Assembly (NCBI GenBank): GCA_963989385.1
Contig: OZ022500.1
Coordinates: forward strand, 109,533,842 to 109,597,841
Direction of reading: 5' to 3'
From: Ctena decussata
Lineage: Eukaryota; Mollusca; Bivalvia; Lucinida; Lucinidae
Length of the DNA: 64,000 nt
The notes below the pieces were generated by a model that was not told the DNA's origin, did not search any database, and saw only the letters and a list, made by a program, of their open reading frames with translations. Of the stretch, positions 45,901 through 54,300 are shown one piece after another. Both the position numbers and the translations under genes were made by a program. Each line of letters begins with the position of its first letter. Within the stretch, counting starts at the first letter, position 1.

Positions 45901-46141
45901 CATCTGCTTTTCTGGTGCTTTAAGGGTTAAGATTCTTATGATATTCCATTTATCATAAACTTTATAAGCATGAAATAATGAAAATTTGAAAAACTTACGA
46001 GCTAGATGGAGCTTCAGTTGTTTGTTGTTGCCGTGGTTTCAGAGTCCTGGATCTGCTGCTTTGCTGGGATCCAACCTCGCACACAAGAGAAACAATTATC
46101 ACACAACCACAGAGAACCAGCATTCCTAAATTGTCATTCAT
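35559..46141 (-). CDS. Secreted Arg/Asn/Gln/Pro-rich protein with Gly/Phe-rich tail, complete
   Basis: I do not recognise the family. Three exons, 46141-45999, 38214-38117 and 36985-35559, join in phase to about 555 residues. Residues 1-22 form a signal peptide with a VLCGCVIIVSLVC core; the mature part has no cysteine and I see one Trp. A short acidic helical stretch (QIDDMLSVLQDAM) follows. The long middle is rich in Asn, Gln, Ser and Arg, with several RR or RxxR sites (SRIRRQ). Residues about 400-450 are Pro/Arg-rich (APTTQRRPPAPRAPTVRRRP). The last 34 residues are Gly/Phe/Leu repeats (GGFGGGFGGG). It would be exported and very basic, like extracellular or shell-matrix proteins; that role is inference. 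The start is the first in-frame ATG after an upstream stop; ATG 46123 is an alternative. Confidence 0.82.
37196..37360. mobile_element. MITE-2 copy 5
   Basis: GAGGAAGTAACTCTATTATT, centre GCTCTTCAAGGAGCAAATTC, AGAGAAGTAACCAGGATTTC end. A second fragment, GGGTACACTTCCTGGGGACC, lies at 37486. In intron 2 of the secreted-protein gene. Confidence 0.65.
37629..37835. repeat. Palindrome with a partial duplication
   Basis: TCTCAAACTCAAAATAAAGC and its complement GCTTTATTTTGAGTTTGAGA around CACACTGATTGACTGCCAAT; the right arm is then repeated in tandem. TTTATAACCTCG at the end resembles the foldback element at 22031. Confidence 0.7.
37886..38103. mobile_element. MITE-6 copy 3
   Basis: Ends TTTATAAGATGGGG and CTGTCTTATAATTGAATACA; centre AAAGATCTAGATCCATCTTC/TAAGATGGATCTGGATCTTT. 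It ends about 12 bp from the donor of exon 2 of the secreted-protein gene. Confidence 0.8.
38117..38214 (-). CDS. Secreted-protein gene, exon 2
   Basis: 98 nt between acceptor AATTTTCAG-type tract (TATTTTCAG) and donor GTTTGTAT. Codes for QIDDMLSVLQDAMSGNEVSF and SALDNVGDLLPA. Phase joins exon 1 through a Ser codon and exon 3 through an Ala codon. Confidence 0.82.
38361..39070. repeat. Direct duplication about 514 bp apart
   Basis: TATACTTGAGTAGCTGATTT at 38361 and TATACTTGAGTAACTGATTT near 38876 are each followed by TTTTCAAA-TTCTGACAAA, TCTGCATA and GCTTTTGTGTCC-type blocks. A palindrome with TATTCAAATATG/CATATTTGAATA lies between (38640-38680). In intron 1 of the secreted-protein gene. Confidence 0.65.
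39071..39721. other. Intron 1 of secreted-protein gene, nothing recognised
   Basis: AT-rich; no repeat partner and no supportable exon. Confidence 0.4.
39722..40081. mobile_element. MITE-2 copy 6 with a short element inserted
   Basis: MITE-2 ends AAGGTATATGGGTACACTTG and GTTGCTTCCCCTGAAAGT. Inserted at 39747-39891 is a short element starting TAGCTGGTCTGTACAAAAGT and ending GTGGACAGGTCGTGTT, like 27498-27673. Confidence 0.72.
40082..40529. other. Intron 1 of secreted-protein gene, nothing recognised
   Basis: No element boundary or coding-like frame found. Confidence 0.4.
40530..41690. repeat. Tandem array, about 155-bp units
   Basis: Units share GAATTTCATGAAACTT, ATTAAGTTTTGTCATAATCG, GAGTTATTGCCCTTGAATTG and CAGCCATAACTAAGTAACCA-type blocks; TGCCCTTGAAT recurs at about 41150, 41280, 41430 and 41590. 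Contains an (AT)n tract at 40568-40588 and a nested MITE-7 at 40880-41005. Confidence 0.8.
40880..41005. mobile_element. MITE-7-like palindrome nested in the array
   Basis: Centre CATTGAATCAACGTTGATCC and AACGTCGTGACGTTGCATCA; GCATCAACGCTGATTCAATG is the mirror. Similar logic to 56595-56712 and 61371-61484. Confidence 0.6.
41757..41990 (+). mobile_element. tRNA-headed SINE-like sequence
   Basis: A-box-like GGGTGAGTGGTTAGAGGTG and B-box-like GGGGTCAAACCCC, then a non-coding body with TGGGTACCTTTTTCAAATCA. Diverged; the 3' end is not certain. Confidence 0.5.
42117..42354. mobile_element. MITE-1 copy 8, nested in the satellite
   Basis: ATGAGCCGCGACGCGAGAAA start, CACGTGTCGCGGTTCA end, full central block. 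Confidence 0.88.
43590..44722 (+). mobile_element. Tandem-repeat element with AGCTCGCCTGAAC ends, about 155-bp units
   Basis: Starts TAGCTCGCCTGAACGAAAGT, then GGCGTCGGCGTCAGCGTCCG. About five units hold GATGTTTTGGTTAAAGTTTT, TATCTCCTTAACCCATGGAT, ACTGTAGTTAGATATTGGTC and GTGACCTTGATGTCAAGGTC. Ends GTGATGGGCAAGC..., AGGCGAGCTATGCTGTCAGG and CGACAGCTCTTGTT. Array-less relatives at 27498, 30854 and 39747. Confidence 0.85.
44846..45084. mobile_element. MITE-1 copy 9, nested in the satellite
   Basis: ATGAGCCGCGACACAACAAA start, TTCTCGTGTTGTGGCTCA end. Confidence 0.87.
45521..45998. other. Intron 1 of secreted-protein gene, near exon 1
   Basis: Contains a tandem-element end fragment (CTTCCTGTACTTTCGGACAG, near 45662) and a palindrome GATAAGGCAGCTGCCTTATC at 45787-45806. 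Nothing else supported. Confidence 0.45.
45999..46141 (-). CDS. Secreted-protein gene, exon 1 (signal peptide)
   Basis: 143 nt, donor GTAAGTTT. ATG at 46141 (A at -3) or 46123 (G at -3); both give the same hydrophobic core. An in-frame TAA lies about 40 nt upstream of 46141, so no larger N-terminus in this exon. Confidence 0.78.
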
Positions 46142-46710
46142 TATCAGTTGACTTCTCTTATTACTTTTCCAGAATTTTAAATATTTAGCTCTTTATTAGT
46201 AGCAGTATCTTTAATTTTAAAACAGTGATTCAATGGATTTCATATTATTGTATATTCTTTAATGTAAGTATAATCCTAATGAAAGTTATGTCAGAAGCAA
46301 CTTTCAGTTGACATCAGTTTTTAAGTGTTTTAGTATTGCCGAATTTTACCATATTTGTATCATTAACACTCAGTCCATTTGAAATTTTTTTTAAATTCCT
46401 GTTTTTCTCTTGTTTATTTACTGTTCTGTTTATTTACTTGCTACCTTTTTCTTATTTTAGTCACTTATCACTATTTCCGCAATTCTTACTGGATATTCCA
46501 ATTGAATGAGATAATACTGGACTGAGAAAGGTGAGAAAATCCTGGTAATAAAACTGTTTCGAGGATCAGGTAGCAATGATTGATAAGCAATTACGTATTG
46601 ATAATAAAGATCAATCAGACCAGATAATAATTGTCTTTGGACAGGAGAAATGGTGTTACCTGGTGACATGCACAGGTATACCATTATGTAATGCTAAAAA
46701 TTGAAGAAAT
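46142..46710 (-). promoter_or_regulatory. Upstream/5' UTR region of the secreted-protein gene
   Basis: Non-repetitive AT-rich sequence directly 5' of the signal-peptide exon. The promoter should lie here or beyond, but no TATA box or initiator can be defended; this is positional inference only. Confidence 0.3.
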
Positions 46711-47041
46711 GGGCCCAGTTGTTCAAAGCATCATTAGTCTAACAAGCTGTTTAAGAGGTCAACTCATAAAGTGTTTTATGACCACTGATATTTTTTGTTT
46801 GAAAAAAGTGAGAAGCTTTAATGTAAAAGCATTGTTAGACTAACAAGCTCTTTAAGAGGTCAACCCCTAAAGTGTTTTATGACCACTGATACTTTTTGTT
46901 AAAAAAGTGAGGAGCTTTTGCAGTGCAAAAGCTTCTCACATTTTTTCAACAAAGAATACTGGTGTATTTGAGATATGAACATTTGAAATTCTAAGGAAAT
47001 GCCATCGAACGACGTCGTTAGTTTTGAACAACCAGGCCCTG
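46711..47041. mobile_element. MITE-5 copy 3 with an internal duplication
   Basis: Ends GGGCCCAGTTGTTCAAAGCA and GTTTTGAACAACCAGGCCC. TTAGACTAACAAGC-TTTAAGAGGTCAAC and GTGTTTTATGACCACTGATA occur twice (about 46735 and 46835), so the left part is duplicated. Confidence 0.82.
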
Positions 47042-47096
47042 TTGTATATATTTTTAATGAAATGTGGTCTGAACTAACTTGTATGCTGAGGCATTG

Positions 47097-47310
47097 CAGT
47101 ATTACCATATTTATTCAGTTATAAGATAGGGTTTTTCCCTTGTAAAATCGCACACATTTAGATCGGTCTTATAGGACAGAGCCGTTATTCAAAACTAACA
47201 TCATTTGTTAGTAAACGTTTCGCTAAAATTCTAAACTTAAGTATCTCAAATACACCAATATTTTTTATTGTAAAAATAAGAGAAGCTTTTGCACTCACAC
47301 TCATCAGAAA
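47097..47310. mobile_element. MITE-6 and MITE-5 fragments
   Basis: 47097-47175 carries ATTTATTCAGTTATAAGATA, like the MITE-6 end; 47181-47300 carries CGTTATTCAAAACTAACATC and TAAGAGAAGCTTTTGCACT, the left half of MITE-5. Confidence 0.55.
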
Positions 47311-47403
47311 TGCCTACAGTGTGCACTCATTAAGACCTGTGTGGTAATTAGGTCTACATGGTGATAAAAGGCTACTTTTTCCGGGAAGCAACTCTCCCAT
47401 CAT

Positions 47404-47808
47404 CTAAGGGTACTAAGTCCATTATGTTCCTTATGTACTCTTGGCCTACGGCCCATTTTCAAATTGGATTTCCTGCAGCTCCGCCTCTTGGCTGCAGCAA
47501 GTTGCTTCCTTTTCTGTGTTATTTTTAGACCAGTCAGAGGGTCTGTTGCAAACCACAGTTGTCTCACAACTTCGCATAATTGTTCAAAAACACTGATGAA
47601 TTATTTAAATCTTGACTGTCTACTCTTTTTTTGGTAATATTGTTCCAGTAAACACAATATTTTTGTTGACAAGAGCGCCTGTTATGCGTAAAATGTTTTG
47701 TTATGGATAATTTTATTGGATGCAATTGAAGTTGCTTGCATTCAATGAAATGGCAAAGTGGGATATTTGATTTACCAATAGGCCGTCAGCCAAGGGAATG
47801 TAAGGAAC
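47404..47808. mobile_element. MITE-3 copy 2
   Basis: Starts TAAGGGTACTAAGTCCATTA, contains CTTGGCTGCAGCAAGTTGCT and GAAGTTGCTTGCATTCAATG, ends AGGCCGTCAGCCAAGGGAAT and GGAACAAAGTG. Joined directly to MITE-2 copy 7. Confidence 0.8.
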
Positions 47809-47940
47809 AAAGTGCTCTCCCCTACGAGCAAATTCTTTCCTTTGAGAGTAATTATAGACCCAATTTGGAAGCACTTATTGATACAGGGAAGCAAACAGGA
47901 AGTCATAGAAATTGTCCTCCTTCCTAAAAATCACAGAAAA
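47808..47940. mobile_element. MITE-2 copy 7 (right half)
   Basis: GAGCAAATTCTTTCCTTTGA, then GGGAAGCAAACAGGAAGTCA; the left half is missing. Confidence 0.7.
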
Positions 47941-47964
47941 CTAGAAATTGTGTTTGTGAAACAC

Positions 47965-49398
47965 TATGCCCCCAACCATATGCTTGCCACTATAGGTGTC
48001 AAACTTTAGAGTGTCTAAGTCTGAAAAGGAGTCACATAATCTTTACTAAAATATTAAACTCATCAAAAACTACTATATTATACCAAATATCAGCTTCCTA
48101 GATTAAGCAATTCAGAAGTTGGAAAACTGCCAAATTCAAACAAGGGCTGTAACTCCATCAAAATGTTTTTGGAATTCTCCCAAAGTTAATCAGGTAATGT
48201 ACACTTCATATCTGATCAGTATACGAAATATCAAGGCCATAACTGAAACACTTTTTGAGATATCTTGCTAACAAGACATCCATCTCGTGTTTTTGAAGCC
48301 CCATAACTCCAAAATGAGGCATAACTTGAAAAAAAAAAGACAATAAATGTCAGTTATTTTTCCATGAGGAATCCATATAAAATTTCTAAACCCTATGCCC
48401 AATGGTTCTGGAACACAGTAGCTGCATAAGTATTGAACATCAGGGGAAGTAACTCCATTATTGATGAATGCAGCATTACCTACCCGGTACTAAAGTATTC
48501 AACTCATCAAGGACTACTACTATACCAAAAAATCAGCTTCCTAGCTTAAGCTGTTCAAAAGTTGGAAAAATGCCAAATTTGAACAAGGGCAATAACTCCA
48601 TCAAAACTTTTATGAAATTCTCCAAAAAGTTAATCAGGTAATCTACTCCTCATACCCAATCAGTGTACCAAATATCAAGGCCATAGCTCAAATACTTTTT
48701 GAGATATCTTGCTAACAAGATAGTCATCTCATTTTTTTTAAAGGGGCATAACTCCAAAATGGGGCATAAATCTGAAAAGAAAAAAAAATGTGTCAGCTAT
48801 TTTTCAATGAGGTATCCAAATATAAAATTTTTAGACCCTATGCCCAGTGGTTCTGGAACTCAGCGGCTGCATAAGTATTGAACATCAGGGGAAGTAACTC
48901 CATTATTGATGGATGCAGAGTTACCTAACCTGTACTAAAGTATTTAACTCATCAAAAACTACTACTATACCAAAAATCAACTTCCTAGCTAAAGCGGTTC
49001 AAAAGTTGGAAAAATGGCAAATTCAAACAAGGGCCATAACTCCATCAAAATTTTACTGAATTCTCCCAAAAGTTAATCAGGTAATCAGTCAGTGTACCAA
49101 ATATCAAGGCCATAGCTCAAATACTTTTTGAGATATCTTGCTAACAAGATAGTCATCTCATTTTTCTAAAAGGGGCATAACTCCAAAATGGGGCATAATT
49201 TGGAAAAGAAAAAAAATACGCATCAGCTATTTTTCCATGAGTAATCCATACATGAAATTTCAAGACCCTAGCTAGCAGGGTTCCAAAGTTACAGCAAGCA
49301 TGAAAAAGTGTGACGCATGCACGGACGGACGGACGGATGGACGGACGGACAAGCCAAAAGCAATATGCCCCACCAACTTTTTCAAAGTTGGGGGCATA
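47965..49398 (+). mobile_element. Tandem-repeat element, TATGCCCCC ends, about 430-bp units
   Basis: Starts TATGCCCCCAACCATATGCT, ends GCACGGACGGACGGACGGAT (49316-49350 tract), CAATATGCCCC and the hairpin CAACTTTTTCAAAGTTG then GGGGGCATA. Three units share AAACAAGGGCCATAACTCCA, GAGATATCTTGCTAACAAGA, AGGGGCATAACTCCAAAATG and TATTGAACATCAGGGGAAGT. The ends match the element at 23097-25314 but the array is different. Confidence 0.87.
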
Positions 49399-49529
49399 AA
49401 CATGAATGTGTACCTTTCACCTCAATATGATATATCTACTTCATAGGCAAACATGACTTGTTGTCCAATTTTCCATCCTTTAGTGTAGAAAGAAGAAAAT
49501 CTTCAATGGCAGAAGAGTTTTATATATAT

Positions 49530-50437
49530 GAGCCGTTCTCTGTGAAAACCGGGCTTAATGACATTACGTAATAATTACGTTGTGAACGGATGAAAAACAC
49601 CAAAATTCATGATTTTTCGGACCTCTACTTATTTCCATGAAAATACCTTAGGCGTTGAGATAGAACAGAAAGCCTATGAATTTGGACAAAATCCAGTCAT
49701 AAATATTACATATGTTGCCATGACAACGCTTATTCCACGGTAACCCCAAAGCCTTGAAAAAAGATGGTATTCCATCACAAAGACTTTGGTCGGTTGGTTG
49801 ATTTGATGCTTAACGTCCACGGTAAACAATTAAGGTCATGTCGGGACGGTCAGTTAACCTAACCACACTATTCCTGGGCAGGCTTAGACCTCCTAAGCGG
49901 TTAACCAGTACTAAGTGCACATACTTTCGCCAGTAACTGACAACTGCCCTTCTTGAATCAGCGGAAGGAGAAACGAAAGTATGTGGCCAGACCGGGATTC
50001 GAACCCAGGACCTCTGACTTACGAGTCAGGTGCCCTACCGATTGCGCTACCCGGCCCGGCATCACAAAGACCTCTCAATTGAGTAAGATTGTTAAGTCAT
50101 GCAGATTGTCATGTGTGTACATGTACTATGAAATACAAATTGAAAATGAGCAAACACACTTTTTATCCGAGTTATTTTGTGTAACAAGCACAGAAAGCGT
50201 GTTCAAACAAACGTAGTGACGTTGACGTCAATACATACTTGCATGACATTAATAACGTCATATAAAGAAACTGCACTACCTATTTGCTTCTAAAGTCTAT
50301 ATCTCAGTAATAAATAGTGGTAACCATCTCAAATTTTCTGGAAATGTTCAGAAAAGCGAATACTTTTCAGTGATGCTATTTGTTATTGTTATTTTTTTGT
50401 TCTTATGTCATTAAGCCCGGTTTTCACAGAGACTGGC
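49530..50437. mobile_element. TIR element (CTCTGTGAAAACCGGGC ends)
   Basis: Terminal inverted repeats TCTGTGAAAACCGGGCTTAA plus TGAC at 49539-49562 and the exact complement at 50407-50430. About 0.9 kb including a SINE. The interior (without the SINE) has TTACGTAATAATTACGT and no transposase. Confidence 0.82.
49785..50060 (-). mobile_element. tRNA-derived SINE, second full copy, nested
   Basis: Same family as 6280-6548 and nearly identical to it. Target duplication ATCACAAAGAC at 49774-49784 and 50061-50071. It landed inside the TIR element. Confidence 0.9.
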
Positions 50438-50697
50438 CCATATTGTAAAATGGAAGAAAGAAATAACAACAAACTGGTTGAAATTAAATTACTTTTATTT
50501 GATAAAACAGTCATTAGAAATGACACAGCACAACATTCCAAAATTCCACAAGAATAAGAACAGAAACAGTTTAAAACTTAAACAATTCAATCAATAGTAA
50601 ATGTAATGAGGTTAAGAATATACATAGAATGAGATTTTAAAGAAAAACTAATATACATATATGTTTGAACGATTGAAATGCACATGTACAAGGAAAT
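50438..50697 (-). other. Possible 3' UTR end of a minus-strand gene
   Basis: Non-repetitive A-rich sequence with a minus-strand AATAAA at 50494-50499. Together with the candidate terminal exon at 51316-51495 this could be the end of a transcript. Speculative. Confidence 0.3.
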
Positions 50698-50936
50698 ATG
50701 AGCCGCGACATGAGAAAACCAACAAAGTGGTTGTGCGTCCAGCACAGACTCAGATCAGCCTGGGCATCCGCCCAGTCTGATCAGTCTTCCCTGTCCGCAT
50801 GGTGGTAGCTCAGACCTTTAGCTACCCTTTAAGTGCTTAGTGAAGAGTTTAATCAGAATGGGTGGATGCCCAGGATGATCTGAGTCTGCACTGGGTGCAC
50901 AACCACCTTGTTGGTTTTCTCGTGTCATGGCTCATA
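50698..50936. mobile_element. MITE-1 copy 10
   Basis: ATGAGCCGCGACATGAGAAA start, CTCGTGTCATGGCTCAT end, flanked by ATAT-rich bases. Confidence 0.88.
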
Positions 50937-51315
50937 TATTGCTGTTGTCATTCATACTCCTTAGCCACAGGCATAATAGAACAGACTCAAATTTTAAAAG
51001 CAATAAGGGTTTATATGTAAATCAGTGGTGAAATTATGTGGCCGCAGCTCCTCCTTTGGCTTTCAACCAGATTTCACAAAACGTTAAGGATACTGTTATC
51101 ACCATTTGACATTGATCATATTTTCACAGAGTTGTGGCTGGACCCTTTTTGTCAGAGTTACAACCTTTTATCATCTGTGGCCTCAGCTCCTCCTATCATT
51201 TTCATCCAATTTTGATAACTGAACAAAAGTATCAACCAGGCAAGTTGCAAGAAAATTCTTAAGCATAATGAAAATTAAATTGTAAACCTTATATGGGGCA
51301 GTGCAATAACTGACA
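50937..51315. other. Unassigned sequence, possible 3' UTR
   Basis: GGCCGCAGCTCCTCCT and GGCCTCAGCTCCTCCTAT-type words recur at about 51042 and 51180, each followed by ATTTTCA/CCAATTTTG-like sequence, an imperfect doublet. No gene call. Confidence 0.35.
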
Positions 51316-54300
51316 TCAGATACAACGAACAGGTCTACTTGATGTTCCATATGGATCAACTAAACATTTGGTCATTCTAGTACTATAGTGATTGTTTCTG
51401 CTTGTCCAGCCGTGCTTGTTTAGTGAGTCCATAGTCCGCTGGCAGGCACAATACCTTGGTGTATGTTGTGTTTTGTGTGTACATGTACAGTTTTGCTGGT
51501 TTTATAAGGCGGACGCCACCACCAATGTTCAATGACACTGAAATCACTGACCCTCACCCGATTCCACTTTACCAGCACAGGCGCACTGGATGCAGATTTT
51601 CTGATCTATTGGATTGAAGAAATGGAAAGGCAAGCCCTCAACAGGCTGCATGGAAGGCCAGAACTCAATCCACTAGGCCAGCTCATCTGCTTTGCTGTAG
51701 TGATTAGAATAACTATGCATTATTATGCTTATAGAGACTACCATATTTGAGCCAGGATATGACAAATCCAACAAAGTGGCAAATGCGCCAAGCAAAAACT
51801 CAGATCAGCCTAAGCATCTGCCCAGTCTGATCATCAGTCTTCACTGTGCACTTAAGGAGCAGCTACCTCCATGCTGACAACAAAGACTCTGTAAGACTGG
51901 ACGGCTGCCCAGGCTGATCTGAGTCTGCTGGGCACACATGGCACTTTCTTGGTTTCTTGGTTTTCTTAATCCTATTGCATTCAGAACGGCCAAAACTCTA
52001 TGGAGTTTTGGCTGTTCTGAGTGCAATAGGGTTAAAAGATGGATTTAGATATCTGGAATTGTTTTGGAGGGAACAAACACCTGTCTTACAACCTAATAGA
52101 CAGGTATCTGCATGCTTAGATCATGAAGAACAACAAGCGGCTAAACACACAGAACAAAACTTTATAACAAAGCCTCTTAATGGAAAACAAAATAAGCTGT
52201 GTCATGAGAAAGCCTCTTTTAAGTTGAATGTGTATACTTTCAAGGGAAGTGACTCTACTATTTTCATTTTTGCCTCCCTTCTAATTGAGTGTCACTTTGA
52301 GCAAGATGTGTCTACATACAGGATAGCTCACCTGACAGTGCTTTGCTCATCACATGAAAAACTTTACCAAAATTTCCAATGCAGATGCCTCTGCTGAGGT
52401 GTACCATACCATTTTCTCAGGATATAAGGTAGGAGTTTTTTTTCTTCCAAAACAACCTCAAAGATCTAGATCCATCCTATAGGATGGATCTAGGTCTTTG
52501 AGAGTGTTTTGGAAGGGAAGCATATTATAGCAGTTCATAAGATTGATTAAGATATTTTGGGTAATTCTAGAGTGGGGAATACCCTGTCTTATAGCCAAAT
52601 GCCAGGTTGACAACAATAGCTCTTCCTGCACTTTTGTGATGAGCTAAAAATGGCTGAAAAATAGAATTCTAATGCACTTACAAATATAACAGGACGTCTG
52701 ATTGGATAACGTCAAAAATTTGTGACAGTATATTCTGCGATATACTGTTGCAAACCCGACGTCATTAAGAAACGTCGCTTCTCATTGGCCTACGTTTGCT
52801 TTTACGCAGCTGAAAATGCATGCTATGGGTGCAAAGTTGCACACTTTTAAAGGTGAAAATGCGAAAAGTGCATTAAAATGGGGATAACTATATCAAAAAT
52901 TGTCATTTGGGGAGGTAAATCGTCGGTTTGATGGTCGCAAATTGCGTTTTACGGCGATGAGCCAAAACTAAATTTCCGACCATATATCGACTACCCAAAT
53001 GACAATTTTGAGTATAGTTATCCCCTAAGTGTATCCCTTCCCCTAATAAATTTTTTAAGACAATTCAAATAGCTTTACATACATATTGCACAGTTCTGTA
53101 AAAATAGGCTATTATAAATAATATGGAACAAGATCAATCACAGTAAATGTATGAACTGAACATGATGGACAATGACTGGACATGTCTAACAAGCAAAAAC
53201 CCTGTTCAGGCTGCACACTCACAATCTGATCATTTTTCACTGACTAATGCATACTGTGTAAAGATGGTATATGCAGACAGTGTAGCCACTGGTTAGACTG
53301 TAAGTATCTTTGCAAGCCAAAGGGTACTAAGTCCACTTTGTTCCTTACACACTCTTAGCCGACTGCCTATTTGCAAATCAGGTTTCCAGCAGCAATGCCT
53401 TTTAGCTGCAGTGAGTTGCTCCCCTTGGCATGTGTTTTTTAGACCAGTCAGAACACAGTTGTCCCCACAACTCTGCATAATTGTTCAGATACACTGAAGA
53501 ATTGGTTAAAGCTTGACCGTCTGCTCTTTTTTGGCATTTGTTCATGCTCAACATGATATTTTTCTATTGACAAGAGCCCCTATTATTTGGAAAATGTTTT
53601 TGTTATGGATAATTTGATTGGCTGCAATGGAAATTGCTCGCAGCCAATGAAATGACACAGTGGTAAATTCGTTTTAAGAATAGCCCATTGGCCAAAAGTA
53701 TGTCAGCATTAAAGTGGACTTAGTACCCTTGGCTAGATAAGATAGACTGTAAGGTGCAGGACATTATATAAATGTATGATATAGGTGAGCAACTGTATAA
53801 AAATACAAATTAAATAAACCGAAACATAAATTATATCAACAAACAAAAACACTGCAACATGCTGTATCTCCTCTGTCCCCACACTCTTGTAAATGGAGGT
53901 AAACTGGGAAAAAAAAATTATGCCGATGCCAGAGAAGCGATTATCTTATTCTTGTTTTCCGCTAAAGTGCAAGTGAGACAGAAACAAGAACTGTTCTGAA
54001 TGCCAAAACTAAAACTTAGTCTGCAGTTATGATGAAATGTAATGGCAGTTCAAATAAACAAGACTGCAGAAAGCAAAAATAAAATAGGAATAATAAATAT
54101 GGAAATATGGTATAATAAAATGTAACCAAAAAAACTATGTTTATTTAGAAAACAAGTATTACTTAATGACATATAAATTACAAAGCATGGCATAAATAAA
54201 TACTGATATATCTTTTCAGAGGCCGCAATATGCAAACATTTTATGACACGTGGCTCATTTACTCAAACCTGACATTAGAACACAAAATTGAGGGTACAAA

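Noticed and set aside
51532..51750. Plus-strand frames around 51.5 kb (for example PPPMFNDTEITDPHPIPLYQ)
   Set aside because: Looks coding-like but overlaps the better-supported minus-strand candidate, has a stop after about 40 residues and no donor or partner exon.
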